This document shows positions 53,128 through 61,904 of a stretch of DNA of 64,000 nt, piece by piece. The position numbers and the translations under genes are program-made. The first letter of the stretch is position 1, and each line of letters starts with the position of its first letter. Under the pieces are notes generated by a model. That model saw only the letters and a program-made list of their open reading frames with translations, ran no database searches and was not told the origin of the DNA. This stretch comes from Brucella oryzae. GTDB taxonomy: Bacteria; Pseudomonadota; Alphaproteobacteria; Rhizobiales; Rhizobiaceae. The DNA lies in the NCBI GenBank assembly GCA_012103035.1, contig JAAVLL010000001.1:656501-720500 (forward strand), in the 5' to 3' direction.

Positions 53128-55428
53128 TTATTTTTCTTCATCGCTTCGAGCAAGGCAGCGCCGAAACCGCCGGTTGAGGGCTGTTCCTGCTTGCGCTGCG
53201 GCGTGAAGTTTTGGCAGGCCTTGGATCGCGTTGCGTGTTGTTGCGCGGGGCAGGGGCGTCGCCACCATCTTTGCGCATGGAAAGGCCGATGCGCTTGCGC
53301 GGAACATCCACTTCTACCACGCGCACCTTCACCACGTCGCCCGTTTTGACCACTTCATGCGGGTCCTTGATGAAACGGTCGGCCAGTTGCGAGACATGGA
53401 CGAGGCCGTCCTGATGCACGCCGATATCCACGAAAGCGCCAAAGGCCGCAACGTTTGTGACCGTGCCTTCAAGCATCATGCCGGGTTTCAGGTCCTTGAT
53501 GTCGTCGATACCGTCGGCAAAGGTCGCGGTCTTGAATTCCGGACGCGGATCGCGGCCGGGCTTGTCCAGCTCGGCAATGATATCGCGCACGGTCGGCAGG
53601 CCGAAACGTTCATCTACGAAAACCCGCGGGTCAAGCGCTTTCAGCGCTGCGCTGTCACCCATCAGCGAACGCACATCGCGACCGCAGGCGGCAACGATCT
53701 TTTCGCCACGCCATAGGCTTCCGGGTGAACCGACGACGCGTCGAGCGGTTCGGTGCCGTTCGGAATGCGCAGAAAGCCCGCGCATTGCTCGAAAGTGCGG
53801 TTGCCGAGACGCGCAACTTTGAGCAGTTCCTTGCGGTTCTTGAATGCGCCTGCGGCATCGCGATGCGCCACAATGGCCTCCGCAATCGATGTACCAAGGC
53901 CCGACACGCGGGCAAGCAGCGAGGCGGAAGCCGTATTGAGATCGACACCAACCGCATTCACCGCGTCTTCCACCACAGCGTCGAGCGCGCGGGCGAGGTG
54001 TATCTGATCGACGTCATGCTGATACTGGCCGACGCCGATGGATTTCGGCTCGATCTTGACGAGCTCGGCTAGCGGGTCCTGCAAACGGCGCGCAATCGAC
54101 ACGGCGCCGCGCAGCGAGACGTCGAGCTGCGGGAATTCTGCGGCGGCGGTTTCAGACGCCGAATAGACCGAAGCGCCCGCTTCCGAAACGATGACCTTCA
54201 GCGGTTTCGGGGCTGGCATGTCCGACAGCATGTCCACGACGAGACGTTCCGTCTCGCGGCTGCCGGTGCCGTTGCCAATGGCGATCAGCTCTATTCTGTG
54301 CTTGCGGACGAGGCTGGCCAGTTCAGCTTGCGTGCCGCGCACGTCGTTTTTCGGCGGGAAGGGATAGACTGTGGTGGTGTCGAGCAGCTTGCCTGTGCCA
54401 TCGACCACCGCCACCTTGACGCCCGTGCGGATGCCTGGATCGAGGCCCATCGTGGCGCGCGAACCGGCAGGTGCGGCCAGCAACAGGTCTTTCAGATTGC
54501 GGGCGAAAACATTGATCGCTTCTTCTTCGGCGCGCTCGCGCAGGTCGCGCATCAGGTCGAGCGAGAGCGACAGCGAAAGCTTCACGCGCCATGCCCAGCC
54601 CGCCACTTCCATCAGCCAGCGGTCGCCCGGCAGCGTGCCGCCAATCGCATAGGCGGCGGCGATCTTGCGCTCGACGGGTTTCACGGGCGAGGTGTCGTCG
54701 GCGTCGATTTCGATGTCGAGCGACAGAAAATCCTCGTTGCGCCCGCGCAGCATGGCCAGCGCACGGTGACCGGCGACGGTGGCCCAGCGTTCTGAATGAT
54801 CGAAATAATCCGAGAATTTCGCGCCTGCTTCCTGCTTGCCGTCGACGACACGCGAGCGCAGCACGGCACGGTCCTTCAGATAGTTGCGCAAATTGCCGAT
54901 CAGTTCGGCATTTTCCGCAAAGCCTTCGGCGATGATGTCGCGCGCGCCATCGAGCGCTGCTTTCACATCGGCGATTTCGCCGGCGACATAGGATGCGGCA
55001 ATCTCAGCAGGCACAAGGCTGCGGTCGGCAAGGATCGCCTCGGCCAGAGGTCCAAGACCGCGTTCACGGGCGATTTCCGCACGGGTGCGGCGCTTCGGCT
55101 TATAGGGCAGATAAAGATCTTCCAGCTCGGCCTTGGTCTGGACATTGGCGATCTTTAATTCCAGTTCGGGCGTCAGCTTTTTCTGGCTGCGGATCGATTC
55201 CAGAATGGAGGTGCGGCGCGCTTCCAGTTCACGCAGATAGGCGAGCCGTTCGGAAAGCTGGCGCAGCTGCGTATCGTCGAGCCCACCGGTGACTTCCTTG
55301 CGGTAGCGCGCCACAAAGGGCACGGTCGCGCCTTCGTCCAGAAGGCTGATGGCGGCAATTGCCTGTTCCGGCTTTGCGTTGATTTCCGCCGCGATAATCC
55401 CGGCAATGCGCTTGGTAATGTCCGCCAT
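53128..55428 (-). CDS. tex: Tex-family RNA-binding transcription accessory protein, frameshifted at the 3' part
   Basis: Starts [62 protein letters not shown], the usual Tex N-terminus. Then come the YqgF-like domain ([32 protein letters not shown]), helix-hairpin-helix motifs ([35 protein letters not shown]) and a C-terminal S1 domain ([39 protein letters not shown]). Breaks near 53702, 53210 and 53133 are all curable by one A; repair gives [16 protein letters not shown] and TAA 53128-53130, 767 residues. Tex is a cytoplasmic nucleic-acid-binding protein that affects transcription and is conserved in most bacteria. Confidence 0.94.
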
Positions 55429-55442
55429 GTAGTTTCAATTCT

Positions 55443-55543
55443 TAGAGCGCGGTTCGATCTGATTGAATCAGATCGGCGCTCTAATTTTGTTTTAACGCGC
55501 ATCTTGTCCGAAAACCGTTTCACACTTTTCGGGATGCGCTCTA
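55443..55543. repeat. Composite palindromic repeat (about 100 bp), full copy
   Basis: Two palindromes joined by an attttgttttaac spacer. The first is tagagcgc ... gatctgatt-g-aatcagatc ... gcgctcta (55443-55483); the second is gcgcatcttgtccgaaaa ... ttttcgggatgcgc (55497-55539). The second palindrome is shared with copies at 3483-3525 and 45057-45101, and the same two-part design recurs at 57782-57880. Length and form recall the Bru-RS palindromes of Brucella; that identification is inference. Confidence 0.7.
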
Positions 55544-55729
55544 GCTGTCACGCCGAACATAGTCGGATGCCGGTTCGGCGCAATCAAGGCAGTATCGATG
55601 TTCCACAGGAAAGGCGTCGGTTTTCGCATTCACGGCGATGTGAACGGAGTGCCTCTTTTAAATCGGATTCAATCAATACTTATATCGGGAAATGACGATA
55701 CGCTTTAGAAGATCAGCGAGGTGACTGCG

Positions 55730-56038
55730 ATGTCGGATGTTCAGCCTATACCTCTGGACGAGATACTCAAGGCGCTCGCCAATCCGGTGCGTCTCGACAT
55801 TTTGAGCTGGCTCAAGAAACCGGAGAATCATTTCTCCGGTCAGCACATGCCTTTGGAGATGGGCGTGTGCGCGGGCCAGTTCGAACGGTGCGGCCTCTCC
55901 CAGTCGTCCGTTTCTGCCCATTTGTCCGTGCTGACGAAAGCGGGTTTGATTACACCCCATCGCGTTGGTCAATGGACTTTCTACAAGCGCGACGAGGAGG
56001 CGATTGCCGCCTTGCTCAAATCGCTGTCCGATCTTTAA
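55730..56038 (+). CDS. ArsR-family transcriptional regulator
   Basis: Intact, 102 residues from ATG 55730 (a GTG nine bases earlier is possible). Winged helix: LDEILKALANPVRLDILSWLKKPE, then SQSSVSAHLSVLTKAGLITPHRVGQWTFYKRDEEAIAALLKSLSD. Two cysteines, Cys47 and Cys54 (GVCAGQFERCGLSQ), lie just before the recognition helix. The gene is 42 bp ahead of an old-yellow-enzyme gene in the same direction, so the pair is probably one operon and the protein an autorepressor. A redox or electrophile signal through the two cysteines is a hypothesis. Confidence 0.88.
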   Translation: MSDVQPIPLDEILKALANPVRLDILSWLKKPENHFSGQHMPLEMGVCAGQFERCGLSQSSVSAHLSVLTKAGLITPHRVGQWTFYKRDEEAIAALLKSLSDL

Positions 56039-56080
56039 TCCATTCCGAAACGATCTTTCCCACTTGAAGGAAATGCATCC

Positions 56081-57196
56081 ATGGCCACCTTGTTCGATCC
56101 TGTCACCGTCGGTGATCTGAAGCTTGCCAATCGCGTTGTGATGGCGCCGCTGACGCGCAATCGCTCGCCACGCGCTGTGCCAAACGACCTCAACGTCACC
56201 TATTATGAACAGCGCGCAAGTGCCGGTCTCATCATCACCGAGGCAACGCCGATCAGCCATCAGGGGCAGGGCTATGCCGATGTGCCGGGCCTTTATTCCG
56301 ATGAGCAGCTTGCCGGTTGGAAGCGCGTGACCGATGCTGTGCACAGCGCAGGCGGCAAAATCGTCGTGCAGATGTGGCATGTAGGCCGTATTTCGCACAA
56401 CACCTTGCAGCCGAATGGTGGCAAGCCGGTTGCTCCGTCCGCGATCACCGCCAAGTCGAAGACCTATTTGGTTCATCCCGATGGCACGGGCGAATTTGTG
56501 CCAACCTCCGAGCCGCGTGCGCTTGATAAAAGCGAGCTTCCGGAAATCGTAGCCACCTATGCCAAGGCTGCAAAGGATGCTGTTGAAGTGGCTGGTTTTG
56601 ACGGTGTGGAAATCCATGCGGCCAATGGCTATCTGATTGACCAGTTTCTGCGCTCGGGCAGCAATCACCGCACCGATGAATATGGCGGTTCCATAGAAAA
56701 CCGCGCCCGCTTCCTGTTCGAAGTCGTTGATGCAGTGACGAAGGCGGTCGGTGCCGGAAAAGTTGGCATTCGTCTTTCGCCGGTGACGCCAGCCAATGAT
56801 GCGTCAGATTCCGATCCGCAGCCGCTGTTTGACTATGTGCTCGAAAAGCTTGCCTCTTACGGACTTGCATATGTTCACATCATTGAAGGTGCGACGGGTG
56901 GCCCGCGGGATTTCCAACAGGGGCCGCAGCCTTTTGATTATGCGCGTCTCAAGCAGGTTTATCGCGATGCGGGCGGTAAGGCTGCATGGATGGTCAACAA
57001 CGGTTATGACCGTGCGCTCGCCGAAGAAGAAGTTGAAAGCGGTCGCGCTGACGTTGTGGCCTTTGGCAAGCCGTTCATCTCCAATCCCGATCTCGTTCGC
57101 CGTTTGAAGGATAACTCACCGCTCAATGAGCTGGATCAGCAGCATATGTATGGCGGTGGCGCCAAGGGATACACGGATTATCCTATCCTTGCCTGA
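56081..57196 (+). CDS. Alkene reductase / NADH:flavin oxidoreductase (old yellow enzyme, NemA-like)
   Basis: Intact, 371 residues. FMN TIM barrel: MATLFDPVTVGDLKLANRVVMAPLTRNRSP, TPISHQGQGYADVPGLYSDEQLAGWK, VQMWHVGRISH, FDGVEIHAANGYLIDQFLRSGSNHRTDEYGGSIENRARFL (the His-x-x-Asn pair that binds the substrate carbonyl oxygen) and VAFGKPFISNPDLVRRL. The enzyme reduces electrophilic C=C bonds, nitro esters and nitroaromatics. Co-oriented with an ArsR regulator that probably controls it. Confidence 0.93.
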   Translation: MATLFDPVTVGDLKLANRVVMAPLTRNRSPRAVPNDLNVTYYEQRASAGLIITEATPISHQGQGYADVPGLYSDEQLAGWKRVTDAVHSAGGKIVVQMWHVGRISHNTLQPNGGKPVAPSAITAKSKTYLVHPDGTGEFVPTSEPRALDKSELPEIVATYAKAAKDAVEVAGFDGVEIHAANGYLIDQFLRSGSNHRTDEYGGSIENRARFLFEVVDAVTKAVGAGKVGIRLSPVTPANDASDSDPQPLFDYVLEKLASYGLAYVHIIEGATGGPRDFQQGPQPFDYARLKQVYRDAGGKAAWMVNNGYDRALAEEEVESGRADVVAFGKPFISNPDLVRRLKDNSPLNELDQQHMYGGGAKGYTDYPILA

Positions 57197-57207
57197 TCGT
57201 AAAACTG

Positions 57208-57234
57208 AAAAACCGGGATTTGATCCCGGTTTTT
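57208..57234. terminator. Bidirectional terminator between the alkene reductase and Lrp genes
   Basis: Perfect 11-bp inverted repeat aaaaaccggga / tcccggttttt around tttga, 2 bp before the 3' end of the converging Lrp gene and 11 bp after the reductase stop. Confidence 0.88.
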
Positions 57235-57235
57235 G

Positions 57236-57673
57236 TTACAGACGCGCCCGTGTCGAGCGTGGTGTTGCCAGCAGAAGGTTGGTTTCGCTGGCTTTGATGC
57301 CTGGTACCAGCCGGATGCGCCGCAGAACTGCATCAAAATCGGTGAGTGTGGCAGCGCCCAGTTCCACCACAAGGTCGAAACGGCCGTTGGTGGTGTGGAC
57401 AGCCGAAACCTCCGAGAAGCCGCCCAGCGCCTTGACCACACGGTCGGCGACATTGCCTTCGATTTCGATCATCATGATGCCACGTACCGGCAGATCGACC
57501 GCGTCCGAGCGCAGGATCACCGTGTAGCCGATGATGTCGCCGGAATTTTCCAAACGCTCCATGCGCGCCCGCACGGTGGCCCGCGAAACGCCGAGATCGA
57601 TTGCAATATCCGAAATGCTGCGTCGTCCATTGTGGCGCAAAAGCGTAATCAGCTTTTCATCCAGATCGTCCAT
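57236..57673 (-). CDS. Lrp/AsnC-family regulator, probably of arginase genes
   Basis: Intact, about 145 residues from ATG 57673 (MDDLDEKLITLLRHNGRRSISDIAIDLGVSRATVRARMERLENSGDIIGYTVIL), which follows AATGGAGAAA; the frame extends 15 codons upstream without a better start. The C-terminal RAM domain has RGIMMIEIEGNVADRVVKALGGFSEVSAVHTTNGRFDLVVELGA. It is divergent from arginase and ornithine cyclodeaminase, so an ArgR/BkdR-like activator role on those genes is likely, with arginine or ornithine as ligand by analogy. Confidence 0.88.
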   Translation of the reverse strand: MDDLDEKLITLLRHNGRRSISDIAIDLGVSRATVRARMERLENSGDIIGYTVILRSDAVDLPVRGIMMIEIEGNVADRVVKALGGFSEVSAVHTTNGRFDLVVELGAATLTDFDAVLRRIRLVPGIKASETNLLLATPRSTRARL

Positions 57674-57781
57674 GCTTTCTCCATTTTGAAAAGCCAATCC
57701 GACATTTTGATAAACCAAACCGTTAAAATTGCCAATACGGTTGCTTCACATCGCCAAGCGTAAATGGTCAATCTAGGGGAC

Positions 57782-57880
57782 GGAGCGGTTCCAGTTAAGA
57801 CGGAATCGTGGAACCGCTCCATCTTTTGTTTTGACGCATTTGCCTCACGCAAAACCGCTTCGCACTTTTGCTGGAAATGC
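57782..57880. repeat. Composite palindromic repeat, diverged copy
   Basis: First palindrome ggagcggttcca / tggaaccgctcc (57782-57820), then cttttgttttgac, then a second palindrome beginning gcattt and ending aaatgc (57836-57880) with an internal cgcaaaaccgcttcgcacttttgc. Same architecture as 55443-55543 with different sequence. It lies between the Lrp regulator and arginase, 25 bp from the arginase start. Confidence 0.65.
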
Positions 57881-57905
57881 TTTAATTTCTCTGGAGAAGC
57901 ACTTT

Positions 57906-58820
57906 ATGCATTGCAAGATTTTGGGATTGCCTGTTCAGGAAGGCACTGGTCGTCTGGGCTGCAATATGGGCCCTGACGGTTATCGTGCCGCTGGCATTGC
58001 GGATGCAATTCGCGAACTCGGTCATGAGTTTACCGATCTGGGCAATCTGGCCCCGCCGAACTGCGCCCGCTGACCCATCCCAATCCTGTGATCAAGGCTT
58101 TGCCGCAGGCGGTCGCCTGGATTGAAGCAATCAGCGAAGCTGCTTATCGTGAGTGAAGAAGGTTTTCCGATCTTCCTGGGCGGCGATCATCTGCTTGCTG
58201 CCGGCACCGTTCCGGGTATCGCGCGCCGTGCCGCAGAAAAGGTCGCAAGCAATTTGTGCTGTGGCTCGATGCGCATACAGATTTTCATACTCTGGAAACG
58301 ACGGGCAGCGGCAATCTGCATGGCACGCCTGTTGCCTATTACACGGGACAGAAGGGCTTTGAGGGTTATTTCCTGCGCTGGCAGCACCGATTGATCCCGC
58401 CAATGTTTGCATGATGGGCATTCGCAGTGTTGATCCGGCAGAACGTACTGCGATCAAGCAGACCGAAGTTGCCGTCTATGACATGCGCCTCATCGACGAG
58501 CATGGTGTGGCCGCGCTGCTGCGCCGCTTTTGCAGCGCGTGAAGGACGAAAACGGCCTTCTGCACGTCAGCCTTGATGTCGATTTCCTTGAACCTTCGAT
58601 TGCGCCCGCTGTCGGCACCACGGTTCCCGGCGGCGCGACCTTCCGTGAAGCGCATCTCATCATGGAAATGCTGCACGACAGCGATCTGGTGACAAGCCTC
58701 GATCTTGTTGAACTTAATCCGTTTCTTGATGAACGCGGACGTACCGCAACCGTAATGGTTGACCTGATGGCGAGCCTTTTGGGCCGCAGCGTCATGGACC
58801 GCCCAACTATCAATTACTGA
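57906..58820 (+). CDS. arcA: Arginase, frameshifted
   Basis: Mn-dependent ureohydrolase making ornithine and urea from arginine. Starts [31 protein letters not shown]. Metal-ligand motifs: [22 protein letters not shown] and [22 protein letters not shown]. Breaks near 58062 (C run), 58156 (two bases, gagag to gag), 58242 (G run), 58373 (C run) and 58531 (T run); repaired length 306 residues, as in Brucella arginase. Followed after 68 bp by ornithine cyclodeaminase. The gene name arcA is used for arginase in Brucella; rocF is the general name. Confidence 0.93.
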
Positions 58821-58888
58821 ATTCAGGAGGCTGCATTGTTGCGACGCCAGATGTCGTCTGTCTGGCCGCAAATGCTTTAGGAGTGATA

Positions 58889-59965
58889 ATGACCCAACCC
58901 AACCTCAATATCGTCCCTTTCGTCAGTGTCGATCACATGATGAAGCTGGTGCTTTCCGTCGGCGTCGAGACCTTCCTCAAGGAACTTGCCGATTATGTGG
59001 AAGAGGATTTCCGCCGCTGGGAAAGTTTCGACAAGACGCCGCGTGTTGCGTCGCATTCCGATGAAGGCGTGATCGAGCTGATGCCGACAAGCGACGGTAC
59101 GATGTACGGCTTCAAATATGTGAACGGTCATCCGAAGAACACGCGCGATGGTCTGCAGACGGTTACGGCTTTTGGAGTTCTTTCGGATGTTGGCAGCGGC
59201 TATCCGATGCTTCTGACTGAAATGACCATTCTGACAGCGCTGCGCACGGCCGCAACTTCGGCAGTCGCGGCCAAGCATCTTGCGCCAAAGAATGCGCGCA
59301 CGATGGCGATCATCGGTAACGGCGCACAGAGCGAGTTTCAGGCCCTGGCATTCAAGGCCATTCTCGGTATCGACAAGCTGCGTCTTTACGATATCGACCG
59401 TACGGCTTCGGAAAAATGTGCACGTAATCTCGAAGGTGCAGGTTTTGACATCGTGATCTGCAAGGATGTCGAGGAAGTGGTCGAGGGTGCGGACATCATC
59501 ACCACCGTAACCGCCGACAAGCTCAATGCGACGATCCTGACCGACAACATGGTTGGCGCTGGCGTACATATCAACGCGGTCGGCGGTGACTGTCCCGGCA
59601 AGACCGAACTGCACGGCGATATTCTCCGCCGTTCGGATATCTTCGTCGAATATCCGCCCCAGACACGTATTGAAGGCGAAATCCAGCAGCTTCCGGAAGA
59701 CTATCCTGTCAATGAATTGTGGGAAGTGATTACCGGCAAGACTGAAGGCCGCAAGGATGCGCGTCAGATTACGCTGTTCGACTCGGTCGGCTTTGCGACG
59801 GAAGACTTTTCGGCCCTGCGCTATGTTCGCGACAAGCTGAAGGATACCGGCCTCTATGAGCAGTTGGACCTGCTTGCCGATCCGGATGAGCCACGCGATC
59901 TCTATGGCATGCTACTTCGCCATGAGAAGCTGCTTGAGGGCGAAAAGACCAAGCCAGCGGCCTGA
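58889..59965 (+). CDS. ocd: Ornithine cyclodeaminase
   Basis: Intact, 358 residues from ATG 58889. Converts ornithine to proline and ammonia using NAD+. Features: LNIVPFVSVDHMMKLVLSVGVETFLKELADYVEEDF, TSDGTMYGFKYVNGHPKNTRDGLQTVTAFGVLSDVGSGYPMLLTEMTILTALRTAATSAVAA, Rossmann AIIGNGAQSEFQALAF, NAVGGDCPGKTELH with the catalytic Asp, and FVEYPPQTRIEGEIQQ. With arginase it forms an arginine-to-proline route, under likely control of the divergent Lrp-type gene. Confidence 0.93.
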   Translation: MTQPNLNIVPFVSVDHMMKLVLSVGVETFLKELADYVEEDFRRWESFDKTPRVASHSDEGVIELMPTSDGTMYGFKYVNGHPKNTRDGLQTVTAFGVLSDVGSGYPMLLTEMTILTALRTAATSAVAAKHLAPKNARTMAIIGNGAQSEFQALAFKAILGIDKLRLYDIDRTASEKCARNLEGAGFDIVICKDVEEVVEGADIITTVTADKLNATILTDNMVGAGVHINAVGGDCPGKTELHGDILRRSDIFVEYPPQTRIEGEIQQLPEDYPVNELWEVITGKTEGRKDARQITLFDSVGFATEDFSALRYVRDKLKDTGLYEQLDLLADPDEPRDLYGMLLRHEKLLEGEKTKPAA

Positions 59966-60132
59966 TCTTCACGGCGACGCTCGCTCTCAGCGGTTATGCG
60001 CCATCTGTTGCAGCCTTGCCGCGCTTGATGTGCGGCAGGGCAATGCTTTCGCAATCACAGCGATAAACCCTTGGTGCCGTGCGCAATTTCCATTATTGCA
60101 GGATGTTGTTTCTGCAATGGGGTGCATTGGGC

Positions 60133-61904
60133 ATGGGCGATAGGGTGGAAGACGAAACATCCTTTGAGCAATCGGTAGATACTGTGCGGTCGGCCGCCAG
60201 CCCTGTCGTCTTCTGCGACACGCTGGGCCTTTATCAGGCTCCCGTTGGCCAATCTCGCGACACAGTTGTTATCTTTGCGAGTCCCTGGGGCTGGAAGAAT
60301 TATGCACGACCCGCAAATTCTGGCGCATCATCGCTGACGAACTTTCGGCGCGCGGCATAGCTTCTTTCCGATTTGACTGGCCCGGCACGGGTGACGGACG
60401 AGACGACATCGATTTTTCCAAAGGACTGGAACTCTGGCGAAATACGCTGGTGGACGCTGCTCGGAAAGCGCGTGACCTGTCAGGTGCAAGCCGCGTTGTC
60501 GTCATCGGGCAGAGCCTTGGTGCAGTCGTTGCTGCCGAAACTGCGGCACGGATCGACGGCATTGCGGCATTGGCGCTTCTGGCACCGGTTATTTCAGGAC
60601 GGTTCTACACCCGTGAACTGGCCGTCTGGTCGAGGATGGTCGATGCTGATCTGGGACTGACAGACGAGCAAAGGATCAAGAACAGCATTTCCATCGCATC
60701 GCTGACGATGCAGCCCGAGGTGGCTGCCGATGTGAAGAAGATTAATCTTTTGTCGCTGGAGACGAAGCCGGCGCCCCATTGCCTTTGCTGGCGCGGACGG
60801 ATCGTCCGAACGATGCCGAACTGGCGGCACATCTGGAAAAGCTCGGTGTGGATGTGACGGTTGAAGCTTTTGCCGATTACGACAAGCTGATTTCGAATCC
60901 GGTCATCTCGCGCCTGCCGCTGGAGATCGCAGACCGGCTTGCCGATTGGGTGGCGGGTCGTGCGGGTTCAAGGCCGGCACAGAACAAGTCGGATGAAAGT
61001 GCCCTCGGCGGCACTTTGACGGGCGACGGCTTTGTCGAAACACCCGTTTCTTTCGGTTCCGGCAATCGCCTTTCCGGCGTTCTTTGTGCACCTCTGGGCG
61101 AACGGCGCGGCAGGACGGTTATGTTTCTGTCGTCATCCTATGACCGGCGTGTCGGATGGGGGCGCACGAGTGTTGATATGGCGCGCAGGCTCGCGCAGGA
61201 CGGGATAGCATCCCTGCGTTTCGATATTGCCAATGCTGGCGATAGCCCGCCCAATCTGGGCATGCCTGAACAGGTGCTTTACACCCATGGCCCGGAGGCC
61301 GATGTTGCCGAAGCCTTAGATTATCTGGACGCAATCGGCTGGGGCGCCCTGTCGTCGCAGGACGATGCAGCGGTGCCTTTCTGGGGTTCAACTGTGCCCT
61401 GAAAGACGAGCGTATTTCGGGCGCGGTTCTCGCCAATCCAGTGACGTTTTACTGGGCGCCGGGGCGCTTGGTCGATGATGCCGTTCGCGAAGGCAATCGT
61501 ACGCTGGAAGATTATGGCAGTCGCGCACTCCGCATTGAAACATTCCAGCGTCTCTTCCGCGGTGAACTGGATATTCGTGTCATCCTGCGCAACCTCGCGC
61601 GCGGGGTCGTCGGGCGTTTTCGCGGCCTGGCGCGCAAACTGCTACGCAGCCGGACTGTTGAGGGACGTGCGGTCTATTCGGCGTTTGACGAATTGAAACA
61701 GCGTCAAGTGCCGCTAGCGCTGGTCTATGCCGAAAAGGATACCGGGCGCGAGTATTTCAATTTTATTTCGATCAGGTGGGTACTCGCGTGCAGGGTTTCG
61801 ACAATGTGTCGGTCACCGTCATTCCCGATGCCGATCATAATCTGACGCCGGAACATTCACGTGAAATCTATATCGACGCGATCCGTTCCGTCGCTCTGAA
61901 ATAG
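60133..61904 (+). CDS. Two-domain alpha/beta hydrolase, frameshifted
   Basis: Four one-base repairs near 60287, 60776, 61351 and 61765 (G, C and T runs in three) give about 591 residues. It holds two hydrolase domains in tandem. The first has FASPWGLEELCTTRKFWRIIADELSARGIASFRFDWPGTGD and the nucleophile elbow GQSLG in VVVIGQSLGAVVAAE. The second has FLSSSYDRRVGWGRTSVDMARRLAQDGIASLRFDIANAGDS and, at the matching place, GRCSG in VVAGRCSGAFLGF, where Cys takes the nucleophile position, ending PDADHNLTPEHSREIYID with the catalytic His. The start is uncertain: ATG 60133 is chosen, ATG 60103 is possible. Such proteins accompany polysaccharide genes. Substrate unknown. Confidence 0.77.
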
